Made by a program: the position numbers and the translations under genes. From contig JAJYWF010000003.1 of assembly GCA_021791635.1 (NCBI GenBank), forward strand, positions 1 through 44,723: 44,723 nt of DNA, read 5' to 3'. This DNA is from Actinomycetes bacterium (GTDB taxonomy: Bacteria > Actinomycetota > Acidimicrobiia > Acidimicrobiales > RAAP-2). The stretch's first letter is position 1. Every line of letters starts with the position of its first letter. Of this stretch, positions 35,022 through 42,609 are shown piece by piece. The notes under the pieces are model-generated. The model made no database searches. It had not been told where the DNA came from and saw only the letters and a program-made list of their open reading frames with translations.

Positions 35022-35986
35022 CGCCTCCTGCGGACGGCCCCCGAAAGGTGTTGCTGACCGATCACCCCTGGGACGGGGTGGACATCGAGTCCGAGATCTG
35101 TCTGGAGGCGGGCTACGAGCTGGTCGAAGCGCCTCGGGGAGCCGATCTGGCCCAGCTGGTGGATCTCGGTGCTGACGTGGAGGGGATCATCACCTGCTGG
35201 GCCCGGGTGCCCGGCGAGCTGATCCGGTCCTCCCCACACCTGCAGGTGGTGAGCCGTCTCGGGGTCGGGGTGGACAACATCGACCTGGACGCGGCGGCCG
35301 AGTGCGGGGTGACCGTGACCCGGGTCCCCGACTACTGCGTCGAGGAGGTGTCGGATCATGTACTGGCACTGGTCTACGCGTGGGCCCGGGGCGTGACGTA
35401 CTTCGACCGGGCAGTGAGAAGTGGCCGATGGGAACCAGGGGCTCTGGCCCTGAGAAGGGTGCGCGACCTGGTCGTAGGCGTGTGGGGTACCGGACTGATC
35501 GGTACCCGCACCGCAGACAAGTTCAGTGCGCTCGGGTGCACGGTTGTCGTGGATGATCGCCACCCTGAGCGAGCCGGACCCTACCCGGCGGTGACCCGGG
35601 ACGAGCTACTGGAGCGATCCGACGTGGTGACGCTCCACCTCCCGCTCACCGAGGAGAACCGGGGCATCGTGGGAGCCGAGGTGCTGTCCAAGATGCGGCC
35701 GGGCTCCCTGCTCGTGAACACCAGTCGCGGGGGCATCGTCGACAGCGACGCTTTGGCTGCCGCCCTTGACGCCGGTCACCTCGGCGCGGCGGCACTCGAC
35801 GTGCTGCCCAACGAACCCCAAGTTCCCACTGCTCTCGCAGATCGCGACGATGTGGTCATCACGCCCCACGTAGCGTTCTCGTCGATCCAGTCCGTGCAGG
35901 AGTTGCGAGCCCGAGCGACCGAGGACCTGGTCCGAGTCCTCCGGGGGGAGCCGGCGGAGCATCCGTACCCGCCCGCGGTGCGATGA
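35018..35986 (+). CDS. D-isomer-specific 2-hydroxyacid dehydrogenase
   Basis: NAD(P)-dependent oxidoreductase of 322 residues that interconverts 2-oxo and D-2-hydroxy acids. RLGVGVDNIDLDAA; coenzyme motif VWGTGLIGTRTADKF; LVNTSRGGIVDSDAL; ALDVLPNEP; and the catalytic His in ITPHVAFSS are in order. The cofactor Asp/Arg choice (VVDDRHPE) suggests NAD. It lies between the FAH-family hydrolase and the kinase with four-base overlaps on both sides, so it should supply the hydroxyacid that the kinase acts on. Confidence 0.92.
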   Translation: MTPPADGPRKVLLTDHPWDGVDIESEICLEAGYELVEAPRGADLAQLVDLGADVEGIITCWARVPGELIRSSPHLQVVSRLGVGVDNIDLDAAAECGVTVTRVPDYCVEEVSDHVLALVYAWARGVTYFDRAVRSGRWEPGALALRRVRDLVVGVWGTGLIGTRTADKFSALGCTVVVDDRHPERAGPYPAVTRDELLERSDVVTLHLPLTEENRGIVGAEVLSKMRPGSLLVNTSRGGIVDSDALAAALDAGHLGAAALDVLPNEPQVPTALADRDDVVITPHVAFSSIQSVQELRARATEDLVRVLRGEPAEHPYPPAVR

Positions 35987-37026
35987 CCGGGGGCGCCGCA
36001 GTGGTCGGGGGACGGCGCGACCGGACGGATCTGGAGAGACTGCTCGACACCCTCATCCGAAAGGGTTGGGCTGGAGCAGGGGCCAGCATCACTCCGCTGT
36101 CCGGCGGTGTTTCGTCGATTGTCGCGGTGGTAAGTGACGCCGGAGCGAGCTGGGTGGTCAAGACCCCACGTGAGCAGCTGGACGTGTCCGAGGAATGGCA
36201 CGCCGACCGAAGTCGCGGTGCCAATGAAGCCGCGATCTTGCGCCACTTGGGCGGGACGTTGGGGCCGATACGGGTCCCCAGGCTCTTGTTCTTCGACGAG
36301 GAGAGCGTGATCTTGGGCGAAGAGCTGATCTCGGGAGCCCTTGGCCGTGGGCCAGCGCCCACGTACCGGGAAGAGCTGCTGGAGGGGAGATCGTGGATCG
36401 ATGTCGCGTCAGGCCTCGGTGTGGCGGCGACCGCCCTGCACCAGATGAGGCCGCCTGCGAGCGTGAGTGGAGAACACCCGCGCGACTTGTTCGAAACCCT
36501 TCGGCTCGACCCGTACTTCCGGGTCACCGCCCGAAGGTGCCCGGAGCTTTCCGACCCGCTGAATGCGCTCATCGACGAGACGATCGAAGCAGCGCCGCGC
36601 TCCATCGTCCATGGTGACTTCACGCCGAAGAACCTGCTGGTGACCGGTGAGGTGCCTGTGCTCTTGGATTGGGAGGTGGTCCATGCCGGAGATCCCGCCT
36701 TCGACACGGGCGTCTTCACCGCTCATCTGGTGTTGAAGGCGCTGCGTGACCAAGCACCGGGTGGGCACGAGCCGCCCCTGGCCGCAGCGCGGGCCTTCTG
36801 GACCTCATACCGTGGACCGGCGAACGTCCCGCGCTCCTTTCGGCATGCTGGAGCGGTCGTGCTCGCCCGGCTCCACGGGAAGTCGCCGGTGGACTACCTG
36901 GTCAGCCCGGGCGCGCGCCAGCGGGCGCACAGTGTGGGAGTGGCGCTCCTCGCCAGCGAGCACGCCGATCTGGACGTGCTCGTCCAATTGGTCCGAACGG
37001 CCCAACCGATGAACCCGGCGTCGTGA
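35983..37026 (+). CDS. APH-fold phosphotransferase (putative hydroxyacid kinase)
   Basis: 347 residues. Brenner motif IVHGDFTPKNLLV with catalytic Asp, metal Asp in VLLDWEVVHAGDPAFDTGVF, and the N-lobe VVKTPREQL. The APH fold includes antibiotic kinases but also small-molecule kinases such as choline, homoserine and acyl-CoA-linked hydroxyl kinases. In this operon a hydroxyacid is the most sensible substrate. ATG overlaps the dehydrogenase stop; its stop overlaps the enolase-like GTG. No resistance context is present. Confidence 0.85.
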   Translation: MTGGAAVVGGRRDRTDLERLLDTLIRKGWAGAGASITPLSGGVSSIVAVVSDAGASWVVKTPREQLDVSEEWHADRSRGANEAAILRHLGGTLGPIRVPRLLFFDEESVILGEELISGALGRGPAPTYREELLEGRSWIDVASGLGVAATALHQMRPPASVSGEHPRDLFETLRLDPYFRVTARRCPELSDPLNALIDETIEAAPRSIVHGDFTPKNLLVTGEVPVLLDWEVVHAGDPAFDTGVFTAHLVLKALRDQAPGGHEPPLAAARAFWTSYRGPANVPRSFRHAGAVVLARLHGKSPVDYLVSPGARQRAHSVGVALLASEHADLDVLVQLVRTAQPMNPAS

Positions 37027-38309
37027 CCGCGATCGACGCCCTTGACGCTGACTGGGTGCTCGATTCCCGGGCCATTCCCACGGTGGAGGTGGTCGTGACG
37101 CTTGCCGACGGCCGATCGGCGTTCGCGCAGGCGCCTTCCGGAGCATCCACGGGAAGTCACGAATCGCTGGAACGACGGGACGGCGATCCTGAGCACTTCA
37201 GGGGTAAGGGTGTCCGGGGCGCCGTGTCGGCTGTTCGGCACCAGATCGCCGATCGCCTCCGGGGGATGGACGTTTCCACACAGGAGGAGATCGATCGGGC
37301 ACTCGTGGAGCTCGACGGCACCGAAGACCGCTCGGTGCTGGGAGCCAATGCCATGGTGGCGGTGTCGGCAGCCTGCGCACGGGCAGGGGCGCTGTCCCGG
37401 GGGATCTCTCTGTGGAGGCACTTGGCAGGAGACCGATCACCTCTGATCCCGTTGCCCATGGTGAACTTGTTCAGCGGGAGCCTGCACGCATCGGGAGGGA
37501 TGGGCATCCAAGATGTGCTGGTCATTCCGGTCGGTGCCCCGGATCTTCCGGCCGCGATGGAATGGGTTGATGACGTGTACCACGCAGCGGCCGACCTCCT
37601 CAGGGAACGTGGAGCTTCCACTCTGGTGGGAGACGAAGGAGGATTCGGAGCACCTTCTCGCTCGAGTGAGGAGGCGATCGACCTGGCGACGCAGGCCATC
37701 GTCCGGGCCGGCCATCGTCCGGGCTCACAAGTGGCCATCGCCCTCGATGTCGCAGCCACCCACCTGGTGGCCAGTGAGGGCTGCTACGACCTCGACGGTG
37801 AGGTTCTCGAGACCTCACAGATGATCGAGACCATCGCCGGCTGGGTGGATCGCTATCCAGTGGTCTCGGTCGAAGATCCCCTCGCGGAGGACGACTGGGA
37901 GGGGTGGGCCTTGGCCGCGCAACGCCTCGGTCCCGAGGTGCAACTCGTAGGTGATGATCTGTTGTGCACTCGAGTCCCACGACTCGAGCGCGCCGCTTCC
38001 CTGGGCGCGGCGAACACCGTGCTGGTCAAGGCGAACCAGATCGGCACGCTGAGTGAGGCTCTCGCCGTGGCAGATCGGGCACGGTCTCTCGGCATGGGTG
38101 CCGTGGTCTCAGCCCGGTCCGGGGAGACGGAGGACGATTGGCTGGCAGACCTGGCAGTCGCCAGTGGCGCGGGCCAGATCAAGGTGGGCTCGGTGGCCAG
38201 ATCTGAGCGCTTGGCGAAGTACAACCGCCTCCTCAGGATCTCCCGATCCGCGGACGCCCCCGCGTGGGGTGGTACCGGGGTACTTCTCCGTACCCCGGTA
38301 CCCCGGTGA
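37023..38309 (+). CDS. Enolase paralogue with altered active site
   Basis: 428 residues, full enolase length. Preserved: SGASTGSHESLERRDGD, His155, Glu205 (GDEGG), metal acids Asp242, Glu284 (SVEDPL) and Asp311 (GDDLL), general-base Lys336 (LVKANQIGT), RSGETED and Lys387. Changed: DSRGNPTVE reads DSRAIPTVE; the Glu after Gln163 is Asp164; and the His of the S-H-R-S-G motif is Ala364. The fold and proton-abstraction chemistry should be intact while substrate contacts differ. It follows a kinase gene by GTGA overlap, so it probably eliminates water from that kinase's phosphorylated product. It is unlikely to be the housekeeping enolase. Confidence 0.88.
   Translation: MTAIDALDADWVLDSRAIPTVEVVVTLADGRSAFAQAPSGASTGSHESLERRDGDPEHFRGKGVRGAVSAVRHQIADRLRGMDVSTQEEIDRALVELDGTEDRSVLGANAMVAVSAACARAGALSRGISLWRHLAGDRSPLIPLPMVNLFSGSLHASGGMGIQDVLVIPVGAPDLPAAMEWVDDVYHAAADLLRERGASTLVGDEGGFGAPSRSSEEAIDLATQAIVRAGHRPGSQVAIALDVAATHLVASEGCYDLDGEVLETSQMIETIAGWVDRYPVVSVEDPLAEDDWEGWALAAQRLGPEVQLVGDDLLCTRVPRLERAASLGAANTVLVKANQIGTLSEALAVADRARSLGMGAVVSARSGETEDDWLADLAVASGAGQIKVGSVARSERLAKYNRLLRISRSADAPAWGGTGVLLRTPVPR
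38271..38302. terminator. Hairpin at the 3' end of the enolase-like gene
   Basis: GGTACCGGGGTAC and its exact complement, 13-bp arms with a 6-base loop, cover the last codons just before the TGA at 38307. No T-run follows. It could end transcription of the four-gene operon or protect the mRNA 3' end; the 77-bp convergent gap has no other hairpin of this strength. Confidence 0.5.
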
Positions 38310-38386
38310 GCATCCGCTGTACCCACGAGGCTGACCCTCGCCCACACCTCCCCGCCGTTCTCGGCGAAGATTTGAGATGCCCGGCT

Positions 38387-39337
38387 TCAGATCGTTCGAC
38401 CGGACTCGAAGGGCGTGCCTGAGTACCGGGGTCCGGCAATTCCCACGTGGCTGTTCGGGGTCCGCCCCACAGAGCCACAGGCGAGCACTGACGCCTCGAG
38501 CAATGCCCTCAAGTCAATCCCGGTGGGCCGCCCCATCGCCATGAGTGCGTGGACGAGATCCTCAAGAGGCAGGTTTCCCGAGGCCCCCGGGGCGAACGGG
38601 CAGCCACCCAGGCCACCCACCGCTGCATCGACCCGGGTGCTCCCGGCCTCCAGGGCGGCGATGGCGTTTGCCATGGCCAACCCTCGCGTGTCGTGCAGAT
38701 GGATCCCGAGCTCTAAGGGATGGAGCTCGTCGGCGAGGCCGCGGACCAGTGCAGAGACCTCGTTCGGCGCTCCGGTCCCAATAGTGTCAGCCAACGTGAA
38801 GCGGTCGACGCCCATGTCCTTGGATCGCTTGGCGACGTCGAGAACCGATGCTGGATCGACCGGTCCCGTGAACGGGCACCCGAAGGCGGTGGCCAGCGTC
38901 ACCTCGACCAGGGCGTCGGCATCGGTTGCCAGCTCGATGATGCGCTCCAGCTCCTGGAGGGATCCGTCGACGGTGCGTCCCGTGTTCTCCAAGTTGTGAC
39001 GTTCGGACACCGAGACCACGAACTGCAGGTGACGGATACCCGCTTCGAGGGCACGCTCGGCGCCTCGAGTGTTCAAGACCAGTCCCCACAGGAGTGGAGT
39101 CGCTCCACTGGCGATCACGGTCCTGGCTAAGAGGTCGGCGTCCGCCATCGCGGGCACTCGATCGGGACGAGTGAACGACGTGAGCTCGAGATCGCTGACG
39201 CCGGCGAGCACCAGTGCTTCGAAGACGGCGAGCTTGGCCTCGGTGGGAATTGGGACCTCGTCTTGCAGTCCGTCGCGCAGGGTGACGTCACGCAGTTTGA
39301 CGGATCGGGAGGTCGCAACCGTCGTGTCGGTCTTCAC
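38387..39337 (-). CDS. Hydroxymethylglutaryl-CoA lyase family protein
   Basis: TIM-barrel lyase of 316 residues: DVTLRDGLQDEVPIPTEAK, ATAFGCPFTGPVDP, FTLADTIGTGAPNEVSALVR, LHDTRGLAMANAIAALEAG, and the signature GGLGGCPFAPGASGNLPLED with the catalytic Cys. Known members split HMG-CoA to acetoacetate and acetyl-CoA or cleave related 3-hydroxy-3-methylacyl-CoAs. GTG start overlapping the GntR stop (GTGA), so regulator and lyase are coupled. With the divergent CoA-transferase it could form a two-step activation and cleavage module. Confidence 0.92.
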   Translation of the reverse strand: MKTDTTVATSRSVKLRDVTLRDGLQDEVPIPTEAKLAVFEALVLAGVSDLELTSFTRPDRVPAMADADLLARTVIASGATPLLWGLVLNTRGAERALEAGIRHLQFVVSVSERHNLENTGRTVDGSLQELERIIELATDADALVEVTLATAFGCPFTGPVDPASVLDVAKRSKDMGVDRFTLADTIGTGAPNEVSALVRGLADELHPLELGIHLHDTRGLAMANAIAALEAGSTRVDAAVGGLGGCPFAPGASGNLPLEDLVHALMAMGRPTGIDLRALLEASVLACGSVGRTPNSHVGIAGPRYSGTPFESGRTI

Positions 39338-40071
39338 CCGCTGCTCGCTTCGCCGGATGCCCCGAGGAAGAGCGCATCTTTGACCTGAGCTTCGTCGAGC
39401 CGGGCCACGAGTGAGTCGCGTCCCATCAGGATGTGCTCGCTCATGAGAGCCCCCGCTCGCGCTGCTTCTCCGTGCTCCAGAGCGTCGCGGATCAACCTGT
39501 GGAACACGTTCGAACGCACTCGCTCCTCGCGGGTGAACACGCGGAACGCCTGAAAGACCAGCGGGATGTCAACGGTTCGTGCCATGAGCTGGCTCAGGCG
39601 CGCATGGTCGGCCATCTCGATGACAGCATCGTGGAAGCGAGAATTGGCCTGGCTCAGAATCCGGTTCTCCGTCAGCTCGATGTGGTCGGTCGCCGGTATT
39701 GCCGCGTCGAACGCCGCGATGGCGGCATCCAGTTCGGCAATACCAGCGTCGGTCGCCCTGGTGGCTGCCCGTTCCGCACCCAGCGACTCCAGCCTGGCCC
39801 TGAGCTCGTAGAGATCGATGACCTCCTTCGGGGAAACAGGCCGCACGATCGCCCCCCGATTGCGGATGCTCAGGACGAGGCCTTCAGCTTCCAGGAGGCG
39901 GAGTGCCTCACGCACCGGCGTGCGGGAGAGCGAGAACTCCTCGCCGATCCGTCCCTCGATGAGTCGCTGCCCGGCCCGGTACCGCCCTTCGATTATCGAG
40001 GAGCGGATGAGCTGGTAGGCGCGCTGTGCACTTCCCAGCCCGTCAAGGCCGCCGCTCGGTTCCTGTGTCAT
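39334..40071 (-). CDS. GntR family regulator (FCD subfamily)
   Basis: 245 residues from the ATG at 40071. The winged helix is YQLIRSSIIEGRYRAGQRLI, then LSRTPVREALRLLEAEGLV and RNRGAIVRPVS; the FCD ligand domain follows, with ELRARLESLGAERAA, NSRFHDAVIEMADHARLSQL and HRLIRDALEHGEAARAGALM. FCD members usually sense small carboxylic acids. There is no ribosome site and a palindrome (box C) touches the start codon, so the transcript may be leaderless and autoregulated. A longer frame to 40323 would erase the divergent promoter and was rejected. Confidence 0.92.
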   Translation of the reverse strand: MTQEPSGGLDGLGSAQRAYQLIRSSIIEGRYRAGQRLIEGRIGEEFSLSRTPVREALRLLEAEGLVLSIRNRGAIVRPVSPKEVIDLYELRARLESLGAERAATRATDAGIAELDAAIAAFDAAIPATDHIELTENRILSQANSRFHDAVIEMADHARLSQLMARTVDIPLVFQAFRVFTREERVRSNVFHRLIRDALEHGEAARAGALMSEHILMGRDSLVARLDEAQVKDALFLGASGEASSG

Positions 40072-40085
40072 ATTGAGTACAATAT
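40070..40085. promoter_or_regulatory. GTATAC-type box C at the gntR start
   Basis: ATATTG-AGTA-CAATAT, perfect 6-bp arms, overlapping the gntR start codon. Likely autoregulatory operator. Confidence 0.6.
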
Positions 40086-40300
40086 CGTTCTCCCTCTCCG
40101 TGGGCGCGGTTTGTCCTCTGGAGCCACCTCGACGAGGGATACGCAGATCCGAGCGGTCGGGGGCAACACCCCGTTGTGGAGACCCAATTACCCTGCGTAT
40201 GCGCTGGTCCCGGTCTCCGTCAATGGATGCGGCCGGGGTTCGTCGGGCACGCCGGGGCTCGTGGGTGCACCTTGTCCCAAATGGTCTGTACCAAGTTCCC

Positions 40301-40316
40301 CAATAGTATACAATAT
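40301..40316. promoter_or_regulatory. GTATAC-type box B and leaderless promoter of the CoA-transferase gene
   Basis: CAATAG-TATA-CAATAT. TACAAT ends 7 bases before the ATG at 40322, so transcription would begin at or next to the start codon. The remaining bases from 40086 to 40300 hold nothing recognised apart from a weak CTGTACCA near 40286. Confidence 0.6.
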
Positions 40317-40321
40317 GAGCC

Positions 40322-41665
40322 ATGGCGGCGACATCTCAGGCAGGAAGCATCGGCGGGCCCCAGGCTGGAACCGCTCAACCGTCGGCACCGGCTGAGCGTC
40401 TACCCGGCGACGGAGATGGAACCAGGGATGGGACCGGGCCGGCGGCTGGGACCGGACCGTTGGCTGGGACCGGTCCGTTGGCCGGAGTGCGGGTGCTGGA
40501 GCTGGGGAGCTTCATCGCCGGACCCTTCGCCGGCCAGATCCTGGGCGACTACGGCGCCGAGGTGATCAAGATCGAGCCCCCGGGTCTCGGGGATCCGATG
40601 CGGCGATGGGGAGTGCTCCGGGACGGCGAGAGCCTGTGGTGGCCCAGCATCGCACGGAACAAACGGTCCGTCTGCGTGGATCTTCGTGATCCACGAGGTC
40701 GCGAAGTGGTTCGCAGCTTGGCTTCACATTGCGACATCGTCCTCGAGAACTTCCGCCCAGGGCGGCTCCAGCAGTGGGGATTGGGCTACGACGCGCTCTC
40801 CCAGTCCAATCCAAGCCTCATCATGGTGCACGTCTCGGGGTTCGGGCAGACCGGTCCTCGGGCGCGGTCGGCCGGCTTCGGGAGCGTAGGGGAGGCCGTC
40901 GGAGGTCTTCGTTACACCATCGGGGATCCGGGACTGCCGCCCAGTCGGGCCGGGATCAGCTTGGGTGATGCGTTGGCGGCCCTGTTCTCGGTGATCGGGG
41001 CGCTGGCCGCGTTGAGCGAAGCACGGGTGTCGGGGAAGGGTCAAGAGATCGACGTGGCGATCTATGAGGCGGTCGCGGCACTCATGGAATCGTCCATGGC
41101 GGACTACGAGTTGGGAGGGGTTCTCCGAGAGCGCACGGGAAGCGTCCTCCCGGGAGTTGCACCCTCGAATGTGTACCGCACCAAGGACGGATCGGAAGTA
41201 GTGATCGCCGCCAACGCCGACTCCGTGTTCTCCCGCCTCTGTGAGGCGATGGGTTGTCCCGAGCTGGCACAAGACGAGCGCTTCGCTTCTCACACCGCCC
41301 GCGGTGACCATATGAGGGAGCTTGACGACAGGATCTCGGCCTGGACCGAAACGCTGGCGATCGGTGAGCTGCTTGAGATCCTCGAAGAGGCAGCCGTTCC
41401 GGCCGGTCGGATCTACAGCGCCGCGGACATGCTGGCTGACGCCCAGTACGCGGCGCGATCGATGGTGTTGCGCATGACCTCGTTCCAGGGGTGGGAGGTC
41501 CCGATGCAAGGCGTGGTCCCGAAGTTCTCCCGGACTCCAGGTGCCGTCCGGTCCACCGGTCCCAGTCTCGGCCAGGACACCAGAGCCGTTCTCTGCGGTC
41601 CCACAGGGATCACCGAGGAAGACTACGAAGAGCTCAGGAATGCCAATGTCGTGGTCGGCGATTGA
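40322..41665 (+). CDS. CaiB/BaiF class III CoA-transferase
   Basis: 447 residues. The core begins LAGVRVLELGSFIAGPFAGQ; DYGAEVIKIEPPGLGDPMR, RNKRSVCVDLRDPRGREV and the catalytic Asp in RAGISLGDALAALF are typical. These enzymes move CoA between carboxylic acids, for example from succinyl-CoA. The first 50 residues are low complexity and partly an 18-bp repeat; a shorter start is possible, but the promoter position supports the first ATG. It is divergent from gntR and the lyase gene. Confidence 0.93.
   Translation: MAATSQAGSIGGPQAGTAQPSAPAERLPGDGDGTRDGTGPAAGTGPLAGTGPLAGVRVLELGSFIAGPFAGQILGDYGAEVIKIEPPGLGDPMRRWGVLRDGESLWWPSIARNKRSVCVDLRDPRGREVVRSLASHCDIVLENFRPGRLQQWGLGYDALSQSNPSLIMVHVSGFGQTGPRARSAGFGSVGEAVGGLRYTIGDPGLPPSRAGISLGDALAALFSVIGALAALSEARVSGKGQEIDVAIYEAVAALMESSMADYELGGVLRERTGSVLPGVAPSNVYRTKDGSEVVIAANADSVFSRLCEAMGCPELAQDERFASHTARGDHMRELDDRISAWTETLAIGELLEILEEAAVPAGRIYSAADMLADAQYAARSMVLRMTSFQGWEVPMQGVVPKFSRTPGAVRSTGPSLGQDTRAVLCGPTGITEEDYEELRNANVVVGD
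40444..40479. repeat. 18-bp tandem repeat in the CoA-transferase N-terminus
   Basis: Two copies of GGCTGGGACCGGWCCGTT differing at one base, in frame, giving AGTGPLAGTGPLAG. Confidence 0.8.
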
Positions 41666-41743
41666 CGATGTGGCGGGTCGGCCGGACAGCACATCTGGGC
41701 GCTCGCGATCACGGGCGAATGGTGAGCCCTGACCGCCCCGCTC

Positions 41744-42292
41744 TCACCGGGCGTGGAGCACAGCTCCAGCAGGTTCGTGCCGGACATCCTCGGGAGTGAG
41801 AACCCGCAACCAGGCCGCGAACTCCAGTGACAGCCCGTCGGGATCGAAGAAGTAGACGGATCGCATGAAGACCCCATCGTGGAGCTCTCGAGACCAGCCA
41901 GCATCGCTGTCATCGTGGTTCACCGGCCCGACGCAACGCACTCCTTTGTCGCGAAGCTTCTGGGCGTAGCTCTCGATCACTTCGGGGCTGACGTCGAAGG
42001 CGACGTGGTTCATGGATCCCACCGCAGTGGTGATGTCACCCAGCCCCGGCAACGCCTCGGGCGCGACGACTCCCGGCTGGCGATCCGGCGCCCCTGGGAA
42101 CCAGAAGAATGCGAGTGAATCACCGTTGCCGATGTCGAAAAAGAAGTGCTGTCCCTTGTTGTCGGGAAGCACCAGCGTCTTGGTGAGGGGAAATCCCAGG
42201 AGGTCCCGGTAGAACTCGACGGTTCGCTTCATGTCACTACAGACCAGGGCGAGATGGTTCACTCCACGGACGTTGAACTCGGCTTCGGCCAC
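41744..42292 (-). CDS. VOC family protein, second copy
   Basis: 182 residues from a GTG preceded by GAGGAGG. RGVNHLALVCSDMKRTVEFY, HFFFDIGNGDSLAFFWFPGA, GSMNHVAFDVSP and YFFDPDGLSLEFAAW give two VOC modules with His, His and Glu ligands in the usual places. It differs from the VOC protein at 32467, so a distinct reaction is likely. It is transcribed alone, convergent with the CoA-transferase gene (78-bp gap). Confidence 0.87.
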   Translation of the reverse strand: MAEAEFNVRGVNHLALVCSDMKRTVEFYRDLLGFPLTKTLVLPDNKGQHFFFDIGNGDSLAFFWFPGAPDRQPGVVAPEALPGLGDITTAVGSMNHVAFDVSPEVIESYAQKLRDKGVRCVGPVNHDDSDAGWSRELHDGVFMRSVYFFDPDGLSLEFAAWLRVLTPEDVRHEPAGAVLHAR

Positions 42293-42341
42293 GGCTCCTC
42301 CTCGATGTCGACGGTTCCAGGCTGAGGTGCAGTGCCTCAAC

Positions 42342-42374
42342 ATGAATCCTGATTCAGTTATCTGTACACAATGA
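42342..42374. promoter_or_regulatory. Composite operator: TetR-type box 3 and GTATAC-type box F
   Basis: ATGAATCCTGATTCAG (42342-42357) is followed by TATCTG-TACA-CAATGA (42359-42374), nearly the same arrangement as the composite site at 33724. It is 50 bp upstream of the leftward VOC gene. The remaining 42375-42587 of this 311-bp divergent region holds nothing recognised. Confidence 0.55.
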
Positions 42375-42587
42375 TACCCCAATTGGCTGCGGGTCAACCG
42401 ATCGGCCCGCCGTGACCCGGTAGTCCCCAGAGCGTGGTCGCCGTGGTTCGATCTTGCCCACGCTTCCTCTTACTGTCATCCAACGAGGTCAAAGCCCTCC
42501 GCGCACCGCCGAGACCGGTGGGTGAGCGCTTCCAGACCGCCCTCTCCGGCACCCCGGCCGGCCGCCAACCTACCCACGGTATCGTTC

Positions 42588-42603
42588 GTTTCGTATACAG
42601 TTC
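42588..42603. promoter_or_regulatory. GTATAC-type box D upstream of the second kinase
   Basis: GTTTCG-TATA-CAGTTC; the TTCGTATACA core matches box A. TACAGT ends eight bases before the ATG at 42610, again suggesting a leaderless transcript controlled at the -10. Confidence 0.5.
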
Positions 42604-42609
42604 GTGGAG

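Noticed and set aside
35983-37026. Aminoglycoside resistance kinase
   Set aside because: The APH fold is shared by many metabolic kinases; overlap with dehydrogenase and enolase-like genes indicates metabolism rather than resistance.
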